Positions 57,361-64,000 of a DNA stretch of 64,000 nt are shown piece after piece. The stretch lies in contig CAVWCC010000005.1 in the NCBI GenBank assembly GCA_963753385.1, forward strand, positions 1 through 64,000, read 5' to 3'. The number at the start of each line of letters is the position of its first letter. Within the stretch, counting starts at the first letter, position 1. The position numbers were made by a program, and so were the translations under genes. The DNA comes from JALZKA01 sp963753385 (GTDB lineage: Bacteria > Actinomycetota > Thermoleophilia > Solirubrobacterales > 70-9). The notes beneath the pieces are model-generated. The model did no database searches. It worked only from the letters and a program-made list of their open reading frames with translations, and was not told where the DNA came from.

Positions 57361-58239
57361 CTACCCCGCGCACACGGCGACGACCGGCACCGTCCGCATC
57401 TTGTCGGATTCGCTTCTGATCGAAACGCGCCAGGCGTCGTCGGGCTGCGTGTCGGCGTCCCGGCCGGTGTCGCTCGGAATCGAGATCGTGGTCGCGAGCT
57501 GCCAGCCGGCGCCGGTGCGCTTGTTGACCCCACCGCCGCCGACCACCTGGCTACCTCGCGGACACTTGACGAACGTCTGCTCGCCGCCGCCGGCGGGGAT
57601 CTTGAGCTTGCCGCGCTCGTAGCTCAGCCTGAGGTCGTTCGAGCAGACGGCGGTCACCTCTACCGGGACCTCGGGGCCCGGGAACGGTGCCGTGACCACG
57701 GCGGACATTCGGTTGCGGTCGTTGGAGGAGAAGTCGTACGGTGCCCACGTCCGCGCGAAGGTGCTCACCCCGATGCCTGACGGAGAGACACCGGCCCCGG
57801 TTGCCTTCGAGTGGCCCGGGCACGCTGCCCCGGTGCTGAAGTCGCCGCCGTTGAAGGACGTTTCGCGGGTCCGGTACTTCAACCTCTTCTTCGTGCAGGT
57901 CGCATAGACGCTCATCGTTCCCTGGATCCCGCTCGTGTTCGTCACGTAACCGAACCAGGCGTCGTCGGGTTTCTCGTCGCCGTCGCTGCCGTCGATCGGG
58001 TAGCTCGCGTTCGTCACCACGCCGCCCAGCGAGAAGAAGACCCCGCCGTCGAGCAGGTGGTGCTTGTTCGTGCCACAAAAGCCGGCGGTGATCCCCGCGG
58101 TCTGGCCGGGATCGATGGGCGCGCTGGCCCAGGCATACTTGATCCCGGCGGAAGCACCGGCGGAGGGGATGGCGAGAACCAGGACCGTCGCGCATGCGGC
58201 GGCCAAGCCAATCCGCTTGCGCAATCCCCGGGTCCCCAT
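57361..58239 (-). CDS. Secreted Cys-containing protein with two repeats
   Basis: A 292-residue exported protein, signal peptide KRIGLAAACATVLVLAIPSA. The mature part has two units, each ending with a Cys after a VPVV/VTAV strand: GFCGTNKHHLLDGGVFFSLG ... PDDAWFGYVTNTSG ... VYATC, and VKCPRGSQVVGGGGVNKRTG ... PDDAWRVSIRSESD ... VVAVC. The same C-x-x-G-GG-V and PDDAW landmarks recur, suggesting duplication. Function unknown. Confidence 0.75.
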   Translation of the reverse strand: MGTRGLRKRIGLAAACATVLVLAIPSAGASAGIKYAWASAPIDPGQTAGITAGFCGTNKHHLLDGGVFFSLGGVVTNASYPIDGSDGDEKPDDAWFGYVTNTSGIQGTMSVYATCTKKRLKYRTRETSFNGGDFSTGAACPGHSKATGAGVSPSGIGVSTFARTWAPYDFSSNDRNRMSAVVTAPFPGPEVPVEVTAVCSNDLRLSYERGKLKIPAGGGEQTFVKCPRGSQVVGGGGVNKRTGAGWQLATTISIPSDTGRDADTQPDDAWRVSIRSESDKMRTVPVVAVCAG

Positions 58240-58284
58240 GCAGCTCTGCGCGCAAATCTATGGGCGCGCGCGGCGCGGCGCAAG

Positions 58285-59718
58285 TTAGCGGCCGGCGAGG
58301 CGGGCCTCGACCCGCTCGGCGGCCTGGCGCTCGGCCCGGGCGCGCAGGCGCTCCGCCAGGGTCCGCTCGGCAAGCGTGGCCGCGCGCTGCGTGAGGTCGT
58401 TCGCGCGCTCGCGGAAGCGCAGGTGCGCGTTCCGCTCGTGCTTGGGATCGCTGGCGGCCGCAAGGGGTCCGTGCTCGGTTACCTGCGGCTCCTCGATGCC
58501 ATGCCCCCGGGTCGAGACCTCGACCCCGCTTACCCAGCGCTCTCCCGCGAGCCGGGCGACGATCAGCTCCGGTTCCTCCCCGGTCGCCGCGGCGAGCCGC
58601 TGGGCCCGGCGCCACGCCGCGGTGGCGAGGACCTCGATCATCGCGTCCTGGGGGGCGATCCCCGGAACGGTCACGTGGAGGGCGCCCGCGTCCTCGCCCA
58701 GCGCCAGCTCCTCGAGGTCGCCGAGCGTACGGGGGTCGAGGGCGGTGACCGGCGGGATCGTCGCCTGGAACGGTGCCTCGCAGGCCTCGCCGAGCGACGA
58801 GGGTGCGATCGCCGCGCGCGGATCCGCCTCGACCGCCGCGGCCACCTCCCCGTATCCCGGATGGGAGTCCTCGATCTGCACCCGAAGCTCGAGGTCGCCG
58901 GTCTCCGAGCGGAGCACTCCCTCAATCGTGGCGAGCGCGTCACCGGCTGCGTTGTCCGTGCCGACCGGCACGTTGACCGCCAGCGCCGGCCGCGCGTGGC
59001 GCCGGGGCGAGGCGAGCGCCCGGAACGGCGGCAGCGCCACGAGGCCGGCGGCGACCGGATACGAGGTCTCGAGCGTCTCGGACGCCGCGCACGCGCGGGC
59101 GACCGCCTGCGCGAACTCGCCGGCAGGTCCCGCGGCCCAGGCCTCGGGCTCGGCCACGAAGACGGCTCCGGCGGTGTGCAGGCGGTGCGCCAGGTCGAGC
59201 CGGCGCAGCCCGGACGCCGCACCGCCTGCGCCCCCCGCCTCGCGATAGAGGTCACGGCGCATGCCGAGGCTGCCCTCGGCGGCGGCGAGGTGATGGCCGC
59301 CCGCAAGGTCGGTCAGGTCCCGGGTCAGGTCGCGGATCAGCCCGAGCGACGAATCGTCCGCGGCCCGGTCCGCGCCGACGGGACCGAAGCTGACCGCGTC
59401 AGCGACGGTCTCGTGCCAGCGGGCGTGCGCCGCGACGAACTCGGGCACCGGTAACGCACCGGCGGCGAGGACGATCACGACGTCCCCCGTCGGCTCGGCG
59501 CCCGGCCCGGGCTCGATCACGTCCACGAGGTCGGACGGGTGGGTCTGCGCGGAGAGCGCGCGGGCCGTCGCGCCGGCCGCACCGGCGTCGCCGTCGAGGA
59601 GCACGGAAACCCGCGTCTCGGACCTGAATGAATCGAGATCGGGAGGTTCGATGTCCCGCCAGAGGGCCTGCGAGACGTTCGCTGGCGAGGGGTCGCTCAC
59701 CGGAAGGACTCTATTCAT
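58285..59718 (-). CDS. Glycosyltransferase-like protein
   Basis: A 477-residue protein from ATG 59718 (MNRVLPVSDPSPANVSQALW). The first domain resembles a GT2-type Rossmann fold (RVSVLLDGDAGAAGATARAL, VVIVLAAGALPVPEFVAAHA), but the acidic DxD site is not clear. The second part (ATIEGVLRSETGDLELRVQI, EACEAPFQATIPPVTALDPR) repeats a nucleotide-sugar-like layout, and the C-terminal 80 residues are a basic coiled coil (LRFRERANDLTQRAATLAER-TLAERLRARAERQAAERVEA). It is related to the product of 62619-63437. Divergent from the GT2 gene at 59795. Confidence 0.65.
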   Translation of the reverse strand: MNRVLPVSDPSPANVSQALWRDIEPPDLDSFRSETRVSVLLDGDAGAAGATARALSAQTHPSDLVDVIEPGPGAEPTGDVVIVLAAGALPVPEFVAAHARWHETVADAVSFGPVGADRAADDSSLGLIRDLTRDLTDLAGGHHLAAAEGSLGMRRDLYREAGGAGGAASGLRRLDLAHRLHTAGAVFVAEPEAWAAGPAGEFAQAVARACAASETLETSYPVAAGLVALPPFRALASPRRHARPALAVNVPVGTDNAAGDALATIEGVLRSETGDLELRVQIEDSHPGYGEVAAAVEADPRAAIAPSSLGEACEAPFQATIPPVTALDPRTLGDLEELALGEDAGALHVTVPGIAPQDAMIEVLATAAWRRAQRLAAATGEEPELIVARLAGERWVSGVEVSTRGHGIEEPQVTEHGPLAAASDPKHERNAHLRFRERANDLTQRAATLAERTLAERLRARAERQAAERVEARLAGR

Positions 59719-59794
59719 GCCCTTACCAGGGGGGCCAACCTGGTTTCGCGACTTGCGTCGCTCACCAACAAACCCCCCGCGTAGAGTCTCGCTC

Positions 59795-61333
59795 GTGGAC
59801 GCGCAGGAAATCGACGGCCGCCCAGCGCTCGGGCAACCACTGCCGCTGCGAGTCGGCTTCGCCGGCCCGCGCGGACGGGCGCTCCTGGGCACAGCGGTGG
59901 ATGCGCATTCCCGCGACTCAGGGGAGCTGGACGCGCTGGTCCTCGACCCGGGCACCGATGGCGCAGGGCTCGCGGAGCCCGCGCGAGCCGGGGGCGCGAC
60001 CGTGATCGGGCTGAGCGACGGCAGCGCGCCGCCGCCCGCCGGCGCCGACCTCACCGTCGGCGCCCCTGGGCCGGGCGTCCTCGCCGCGGCCCCGCCGCTC
60101 GACCCGGCGGTCTTCAACCCCACCGAGTTCCGCGACGGCGACGTCGCGGGCCTCGCCGCGCTCGTCACCAGGTCCGGAACGGGGTTCGACGCCGGGTTCA
60201 AGGTGATCGCCGCGGCGACCCACGACGAGCCGGTCACGATCCTGGCTCCCGAGGACGCCGAGCTGCCGCCGCTGCCTCCGGGGAGCCGGCGGAGCCCGCT
60301 GGGCGGGACGCCGAAACACGCGGTACAGCGTGCCGGCGAGCGCCTCGGCGTCCTCGACCACCCCTCCTTCCACGCCTCCGAGTTCGAGCGGGCGGGCTGG
60401 ATCGCAAAGCTCTGCGCGGCCGGGGTCCCGGTCTGCGCGGCGGAGATCTCGGATTCGCTAGCGGCACTCCTTGGCACCGAGCTCGCGGGCCTGCTCGAGC
60501 CGCTCCGGCCGCGCGACCTCGCCGACTTGGACCGCCGCGAGCGGGCCTCGGTGGCGCTGCGGCGGGCGGCGCTCCGCGAGCACTCGGCGACCGCCCGCTG
60601 GCGCCAGATCGCGGCCGCCGCGGGGCTCTCGGTCCCGGCGAGGCCGAAGGTCTCGGTGATCCTCTCGACCCGGCGCGAGAGCTGGCTCGAGCACGGGATC
60701 GCCCAGGTAGCGCGGCAGACCTATGAGCCGCGCGAGCTCGTCGTCTGCCTGCACGGCGACGAGTTCGCGCCCGGGACCCGGGAGCGGGTGCGCTCGCTCT
60801 ACGGGGGCGATTGCAAGGTGATCCGGGTCGACGGCGAGCTCACCCTGGGCGACGCGCTCAACGCCGGCGTCGAGGCATCTGCGGGCGAGCTCGTCACGAA
60901 GATGGACGACGACGACTACTACTCGACCGAGCACCTCTGGGACCTGGTCCTGGCGCTCGAGTACTCGGGGGCGGACCTGGTGGGGAAGGGGGCCGAATTC
61001 GTCTACCTGCAGTGGGTCGACCTGACGATGCGCCGCTTCATGGGCGACGCGGAGTCGGACCACCCGCGCCTCGCGGGCGGGGCGATGATGGCCCGCAAGG
61101 CACCGCTCCAGGAGATCGGCGGCTGGCCCTCGCGCTCACGCGGGGAGGACACCTGGATCGTCAAGAACTTCAAGAGCGCGGGCCGAGGCACGTACCGCAC
61201 CCACGGCTTCGGCTACATCCTCAACCGTCACGGCCAGGGCCACACCTGGAACACCTACGTCGACTACTTCCTGATCCAGTCCCAGCGCGAATGGCGCGGC
61301 CTGCGCTTCGACGAGAGCGCGATCGAGCCCTGA
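59795..61333 (+). CDS. Family 2 glycosyltransferase with N-terminal extra domain
   Basis: A 512-residue protein from GTG 59795. The N-terminal 260 residues form a GT4-like or uncharacterised domain (PLRVGFAGPRGRALLGTAVD, LTVGAPGPGVLAAAPPLDPA). The C-terminal GT-A domain starts KVSVILSTRRESWLEHGIAQ, with LTLGDALNAGVEASAGELVT-KMDDDDYYSTEHLW (DxD metal motif DDDD), YSGADLVGKGAEFVYLQW and GGWPSRSRGEDTWIV. It would transfer a sugar from a nucleotide donor. The N-terminal domain recurs in the partial gene at 63468. Confidence 0.85.
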   Translation: MDAQEIDGRPALGQPLPLRVGFAGPRGRALLGTAVDAHSRDSGELDALVLDPGTDGAGLAEPARAGGATVIGLSDGSAPPPAGADLTVGAPGPGVLAAAPPLDPAVFNPTEFRDGDVAGLAALVTRSGTGFDAGFKVIAAATHDEPVTILAPEDAELPPLPPGSRRSPLGGTPKHAVQRAGERLGVLDHPSFHASEFERAGWIAKLCAAGVPVCAAEISDSLAALLGTELAGLLEPLRPRDLADLDRRERASVALRRAALREHSATARWRQIAAAAGLSVPARPKVSVILSTRRESWLEHGIAQVARQTYEPRELVVCLHGDEFAPGTRERVRSLYGGDCKVIRVDGELTLGDALNAGVEASAGELVTKMDDDDYYSTEHLWDLVLALEYSGADLVGKGAEFVYLQWVDLTMRRFMGDAESDHPRLAGGAMMARKAPLQEIGGWPSRSRGEDTWIVKNFKSAGRGTYRTHGFGYILNRHGQGHTWNTYVDYFLIQSQREWRGLRFDESAIEP

Positions 61334-61354
61334 GCTCTATCTCTTCAACACGTT

Positions 61355-62500
61355 CTAGTACGGGGCGCCGACCGCCTTCGCCCAGGCCCCATCGACGCTG
61401 AACGCCCCGTCGTTGACCTCGTCGACCGTAACCGTAGCCGGCTCGCGATTGCCGGTGCCGGGCTCGAGTGTGGTCGAGCCGGTCCAGCCCTCGAAGCCCT
61501 TGACCTCGTTGAGCGCGGCGGTCAGCGCCTCGGCGTCGAAGCCGCCGGCCTGCTCGACCGCCTGGGCGAGCACCTTCACCGAGTCATAGGTGTAGGGGCT
61601 CCATGTGCCTGGCGCCTCGTCGAACTGGTCCTCGTACTCGGCGACAAAGGTCTCCGAGTCCGCGAAATCGCCAGGCGCGGGCACGCCGACCACATCGCAG
61701 TTGGGCGCTGCCTCGCCGGCGTCCTCCACGTAGCCGGTGTCGTAGGCGCCGTAGTCGAGTAGGCAGGTGGGACTCGAGCCCGGGATGATCGCTTTCGCGA
61801 TCCGGGCGCCCTCCGGGAAGTAGACGGCGGCGTAGATCGCGTCGGGATTGCCGGCGGCGAGCTTGTTGACGACGCCGGTGTATTCCTCCCGGCCGGGCTG
61901 AAGTTGCTGGAACGCGGTCACCTCGACGTCACGGCCTTCGAGCTGGTTGCGAACTTCGCGCGCGATGCCCGTCGTGTACTCCTCGGTGTTGTCGTACGTG
62001 ATCGCGACCCTCGAGGCGCCGATGAAGTCGGTCAGCGCCTCGGCGGTTACCGGAGCGATCTGCGAGGCCATCGGTTGCAACGTGAACCCGAAGCCCTCGG
62101 TGTCGTTGTCCGAGGTGAGCCTGATCGGGACCAGGCCAGCGGCTTGATAAAGCGGAAGCGTCTCGACCCCGACGCCGGAGTTGTACGGGCCGACCACGCC
62201 GTCCAGACCGTCCTCGATCGCGTCCTTTGCTGCCGGGACGCCGATCTCGGCGTCGCCGCCGTCGTCGATTGGGACGATCTCGAGCTCCTTGCCAAGCAGG
62301 CCACCATCCGCGTTGAGCTGGTCCGCTGCGAGCTCGGCGCCATTCAGCATCCCCTCGCCGAGGGTCTGGAGGTCACCCGAGAGCGGCGCCTCCAGTCCGA
62401 TCCGCAAACTCCCGGAGTCGTCTCCCGAGCTGTCGTCGCCGCCGCAGGCAGCGATCCCGACTGTGAGAACGGCCGCGGCCAGAACGGCTGCGAGCCTCAT
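61355..62500 (-). CDS. Branched-chain amino-acid-type ABC substrate-binding lipoprotein
   Basis: A 381-residue periplasmic-binding protein fold type I (LivJ family). Lipoprotein signal MRLAAVLAAAVLTVGIAACG (lipobox IAAC), then LRIGLEAPLSGDLQTLGEGM, ELAADQLNADGGLLGKELEI, VGPYNSGVGVETLPLYQAAG, VAITYDNTEEYTTGIAREVR and YDSVKVLAQAVEQAGGFDAE. No permease or ATPase subunit is nearby, so it is an orphan binding protein or part of a split system. ATG 62500. Confidence 0.9.
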   Translation of the reverse strand: MRLAAVLAAAVLTVGIAACGGDDSSGDDSGSLRIGLEAPLSGDLQTLGEGMLNGAELAADQLNADGGLLGKELEIVPIDDGGDAEIGVPAAKDAIEDGLDGVVGPYNSGVGVETLPLYQAAGLVPIRLTSDNDTEGFGFTLQPMASQIAPVTAEALTDFIGASRVAITYDNTEEYTTGIAREVRNQLEGRDVEVTAFQQLQPGREEYTGVVNKLAAGNPDAIYAAVYFPEGARIAKAIIPGSSPTCLLDYGAYDTGYVEDAGEAAPNCDVVGVPAPGDFADSETFVAEYEDQFDEAPGTWSPYTYDSVKVLAQAVEQAGGFDAEALTAALNEVKGFEGWTGSTTLEPGTGNREPATVTVDEVNDGAFSVDGAWAKAVGAPY

Positions 62501-62618
62501 GTTGCCCGGTGCATGTAGGTCGGCTCCAAGGGTCCCCTCCTCGCTGCGGTCCGACCGCTGCAGCGTATCGATCGTTCGCCTCCAAGCCGGGCGGCGCGAC
62601 GGAACTCGGGGTTGGTGT

Positions 62619-63437
62619 TCAGGTCTCGAGCTTGCGTGAGCGCCAGCGGTCGGTTGCGAAGCGGCGGGCGCGGCGGGCGAAGGCGCTGATCGAACGCACT
62701 CCCGAGGCGGCGAAGCCGGGCAGCGCAGCGGCGCGGCGGCCCACCGCGCGTGAGCGCCAGCGGATCCACTCGCCGGCGCCGGTGGCGCCCAGACGCCGCT
62801 CGTCCAGGCTCCGGCGGGCGCGCTCGTGGCGGGTCTGGAGGCGCTCCCGCGAGAGGCGGTGCCCGTGGCGATCCACGCGCGCACGCATCGTCGCCGAGCG
62901 TGCGCGGTGGCGCAGGTGCTCGGCGCGCTCCTGCGCCAGCGTCCCCTCCGGCCTCGGCGGGGGCTCGCCGAGCGAGGCGGTCGATCGCAGGCCGATCGTC
63001 GCCGGGCGAAGCCGTACCGAGCCCGAGCCGGACGCCCGGGCGTGGAGCTTGCCGTGCGTCGCGAGGGCGGCAACGCGCGCGGTGCGACCCGGGACCGGCG
63101 CTTCGAGCGAGCCCAGCTCGCGCTCGAGCATCACCGCGACCACGCGTGACAACGTCCACGGCTGAGGTCGGGCCCGGGCAGGCAGCTCGAAGACGAAATC
63201 AGCGTCAGGGGTGGGAGTCCCGGGATCGGGGCACGCCACGCGCGCGTCGGCTCCGCAAAGCGCGTCGAGCGTTGCTCGCCGATCGTCGCCGGCGGGCAGC
63301 GGAACGCGGACAGCAAGGCCAGGAAGCGACGAGCGCAGCGCCGCGTCGACGGCGCCGACCACGACCTCGGCAGTGGCCCGCCCCGCCTCGATGACGACGA
63401 TCGAGGTCGCGCCGGAGGGAGTGTCGACCTCGCCCAT
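62619..63437 (-). CDS. Glycosyltransferase-like protein, short paralogue
   Basis: A 272-residue protein from ATG 63437, related to the second half of the product of 58285-59718: AVDAALRSSLPGLAVRVPLP, ALCGADARVACPDPGTPTPD, RPQPWTLSRVVAVMLERELG, then a basic C-terminal helix region (RRPEGTLAQ-type, RARSATMRARVDRHGHRLSR). It lacks the first GT-like domain. The C-terminus is Arg-rich. Only 30 bp separate it from the divergent gene at 63468. Function inferred only from the pair arrangement. Confidence 0.6.
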   Translation of the reverse strand: MGEVDTPSGATSIVVIEAGRATAEVVVGAVDAALRSSLPGLAVRVPLPAGDDRRATLDALCGADARVACPDPGTPTPDADFVFELPARARPQPWTLSRVVAVMLERELGSLEAPVPGRTARVAALATHGKLHARASGSGSVRLRPATIGLRSTASLGEPPPRPEGTLAQERAEHLRHRARSATMRARVDRHGHRLSRERLQTRHERARRSLDERRLGATGAGEWIRWRSRAVGRRAAALPGFAASGVRSISAFARRARRFATDRWRSRKLET

Positions 63438-63467
63438 GAGCGGCGGAATCGTAACCTTCGCGCTCCG

Positions 63468-64000
63468 ATGGAGCAGTCGACGCCCGCCACCACGCACGCC
63501 CCGGACGCCGGGGAACGCTCGCTTCCGGGCGCGCGGCTGCCGCTTCGCGTCGGGTTTGCGGCGGCCGTGTCCACAGGCCTTGCGTCGGCTGTGGAGGCGC
63601 TCGAGATCGGCGGTCCGCAGCACCGGCGCCGCGTGGCGGCCGAGGCACCTGTGGAGTCACTCGACGCGCTCGTCGTCGACCGCCCAGGGCCCCACCTTTC
63701 CCGAGATGCGCTGCGCGCTCTCTGCGAGCGGGCCCGAGCCGCAGGCGTGCCGGTGATCGCGCTGCGCCGCGATGGCGAGGAGGCGGCGTGGACCGGCCTC
63801 GCGGACGTCGAGACCGGCAACCCGGGTTCCACGGACGAGCTGACCGCCGCTCCCGCGGTTGACATCGGCACGTTCAACCCGGACCCGTTCACGCCCGACG
63901 GGGTTGCGGGATACATGGCAACGCTCGACCGGGACGCCGCCCCCGCCGGGCTCAGCGCCTCGTTCGAGATGCTCCAGGCGGCGACGCGCTTCGACCCCGT
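63468..64000 (+). CDS. Glycosyltransferase N-terminal domain, partial at right edge
   Basis: An open frame from ATG 63468 to the window end (177 codons). It reads MEQSTPATTHAPDAGERSLP, LPLRVGFAAAVSTGLASAVE, SLDALVVDRPGPHLSRDALR and PAVDIGTFNPDPFTPDGVAG. These match the N-terminal domain of the product of 59795-61333 (PLRVGFAGPRG, ELDALVLDPG, PAVFNPTEFRDGDVAG). It is thus the start of a paralogous two-domain glycosyltransferase. Confidence 0.75.
   Translation, partial: MEQSTPATTHAPDAGERSLPGARLPLRVGFAAAVSTGLASAVEALEIGGPQHRRRVAAEAPVESLDALVVDRPGPHLSRDALRALCERARAAGVPVIALRRDGEEAAWTGLADVETGNPGSTDELTAAPAVDIGTFNPDPFTPDGVAGYMATLDRDAAPAGLSASFEMLQAATRFDP

Noticed and set aside
1..64000. CRISPR array
   Set aside because: No regularly spaced direct repeats with unique spacers and no cas genes were seen; the repeated palindromes are irregularly spaced.

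Overview
The window is high-GC DNA (roughly 70% by eye). Its gene families point to an actinobacterium of the class Thermoleophilia (Solirubrobacterales/Gaiellales type). The clues are several paralogous NTF2/SnoaL-like genes starting MSQENVE and ending EAAGLSE, secreted proteins with a GGTAWA-type N-terminus, ECF sigma factors with long membrane-spanning tails, a set of PAPS-type sulfotransferases and an actinobacterial-type initiator tRNA. The taxonomic call is inference; no ribosomal RNA gene is present.

Layout. 1-3.3 kb: remains of beta-propeller genes and a serine hydrolase, with a 294-bp direct repeat. 3.4-3.5 kb: a 46-nt 3' fragment of tRNA-fMet. 3.75-9.83 kb: a five-gene co-translated operon (VanY-type carboxypeptidase, FPDP lipoprotein, HlyD/MacA-like adaptor, MacB-like ATPase and permease), divergent from a response regulator/histidine kinase pair. 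9.8-20.7 kb: an accessory island with a tRNA-Pro-like scar, dispersed palindromes, a catalytic-domain-only tyrosine recombinase, seven SnoaL-like genes or remnants, a phage packaging operon (RHH protein, zinc-ribbon protein, terminase), an HNH nuclease and small lipoproteins, ending at an intact tRNA-fMet. 20.8-27.4 kb: Ppx/GppA, GNAT, a secreted Cys protein, an ECF sigma factor with membrane tail, and a MarR regulator divergent from a drug-type ABC-2 exporter. 27.4-44.4 kb: mostly intact housekeeping and metabolic genes (TPP enzyme, aldehyde dehydrogenase, tRNA-Leu, a second tailed sigma factor, a two-component pair, an O-methyltransferase, a rhomboid-like protein, YbdK ligase, class I aldolase, a nuclease, CsrA). 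44.4-57.4 kb: a sulfation locus (six sulfotransferases, a Wzx-like flippase, a MurG-like glycosyltransferase, two secreted formylglycine sulfatases, an epoxide-hydrolase-like protein). 57.4-64 kb: a secreted protein, two divergent glycosyltransferase-like gene pairs and a branched-chain amino-acid-type binding lipoprotein.

How it fits together. The VanY operon and the divergent two-component pair look like one envelope-stress or antibiotic-response unit. The 44-57 kb genes together could build, flip, sulfate and later trim a surface glycan. The 9.8-20.7 kb island is modular: SnoaL-family genes share a 19-bp block abutting the ATG, a shared 3' coding end and a stop-codon hairpin. One DUF1275 gene sits between the first and last codons of a SnoaL gene.

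Caveat. Many reading frames left of 24.8 kb are broken by single-base shifts while their codons otherwise look conserved. To the right only a few genes are broken. I give full inferred gene spans and mark the shifts. They may be assembly indels, real decay, or both.
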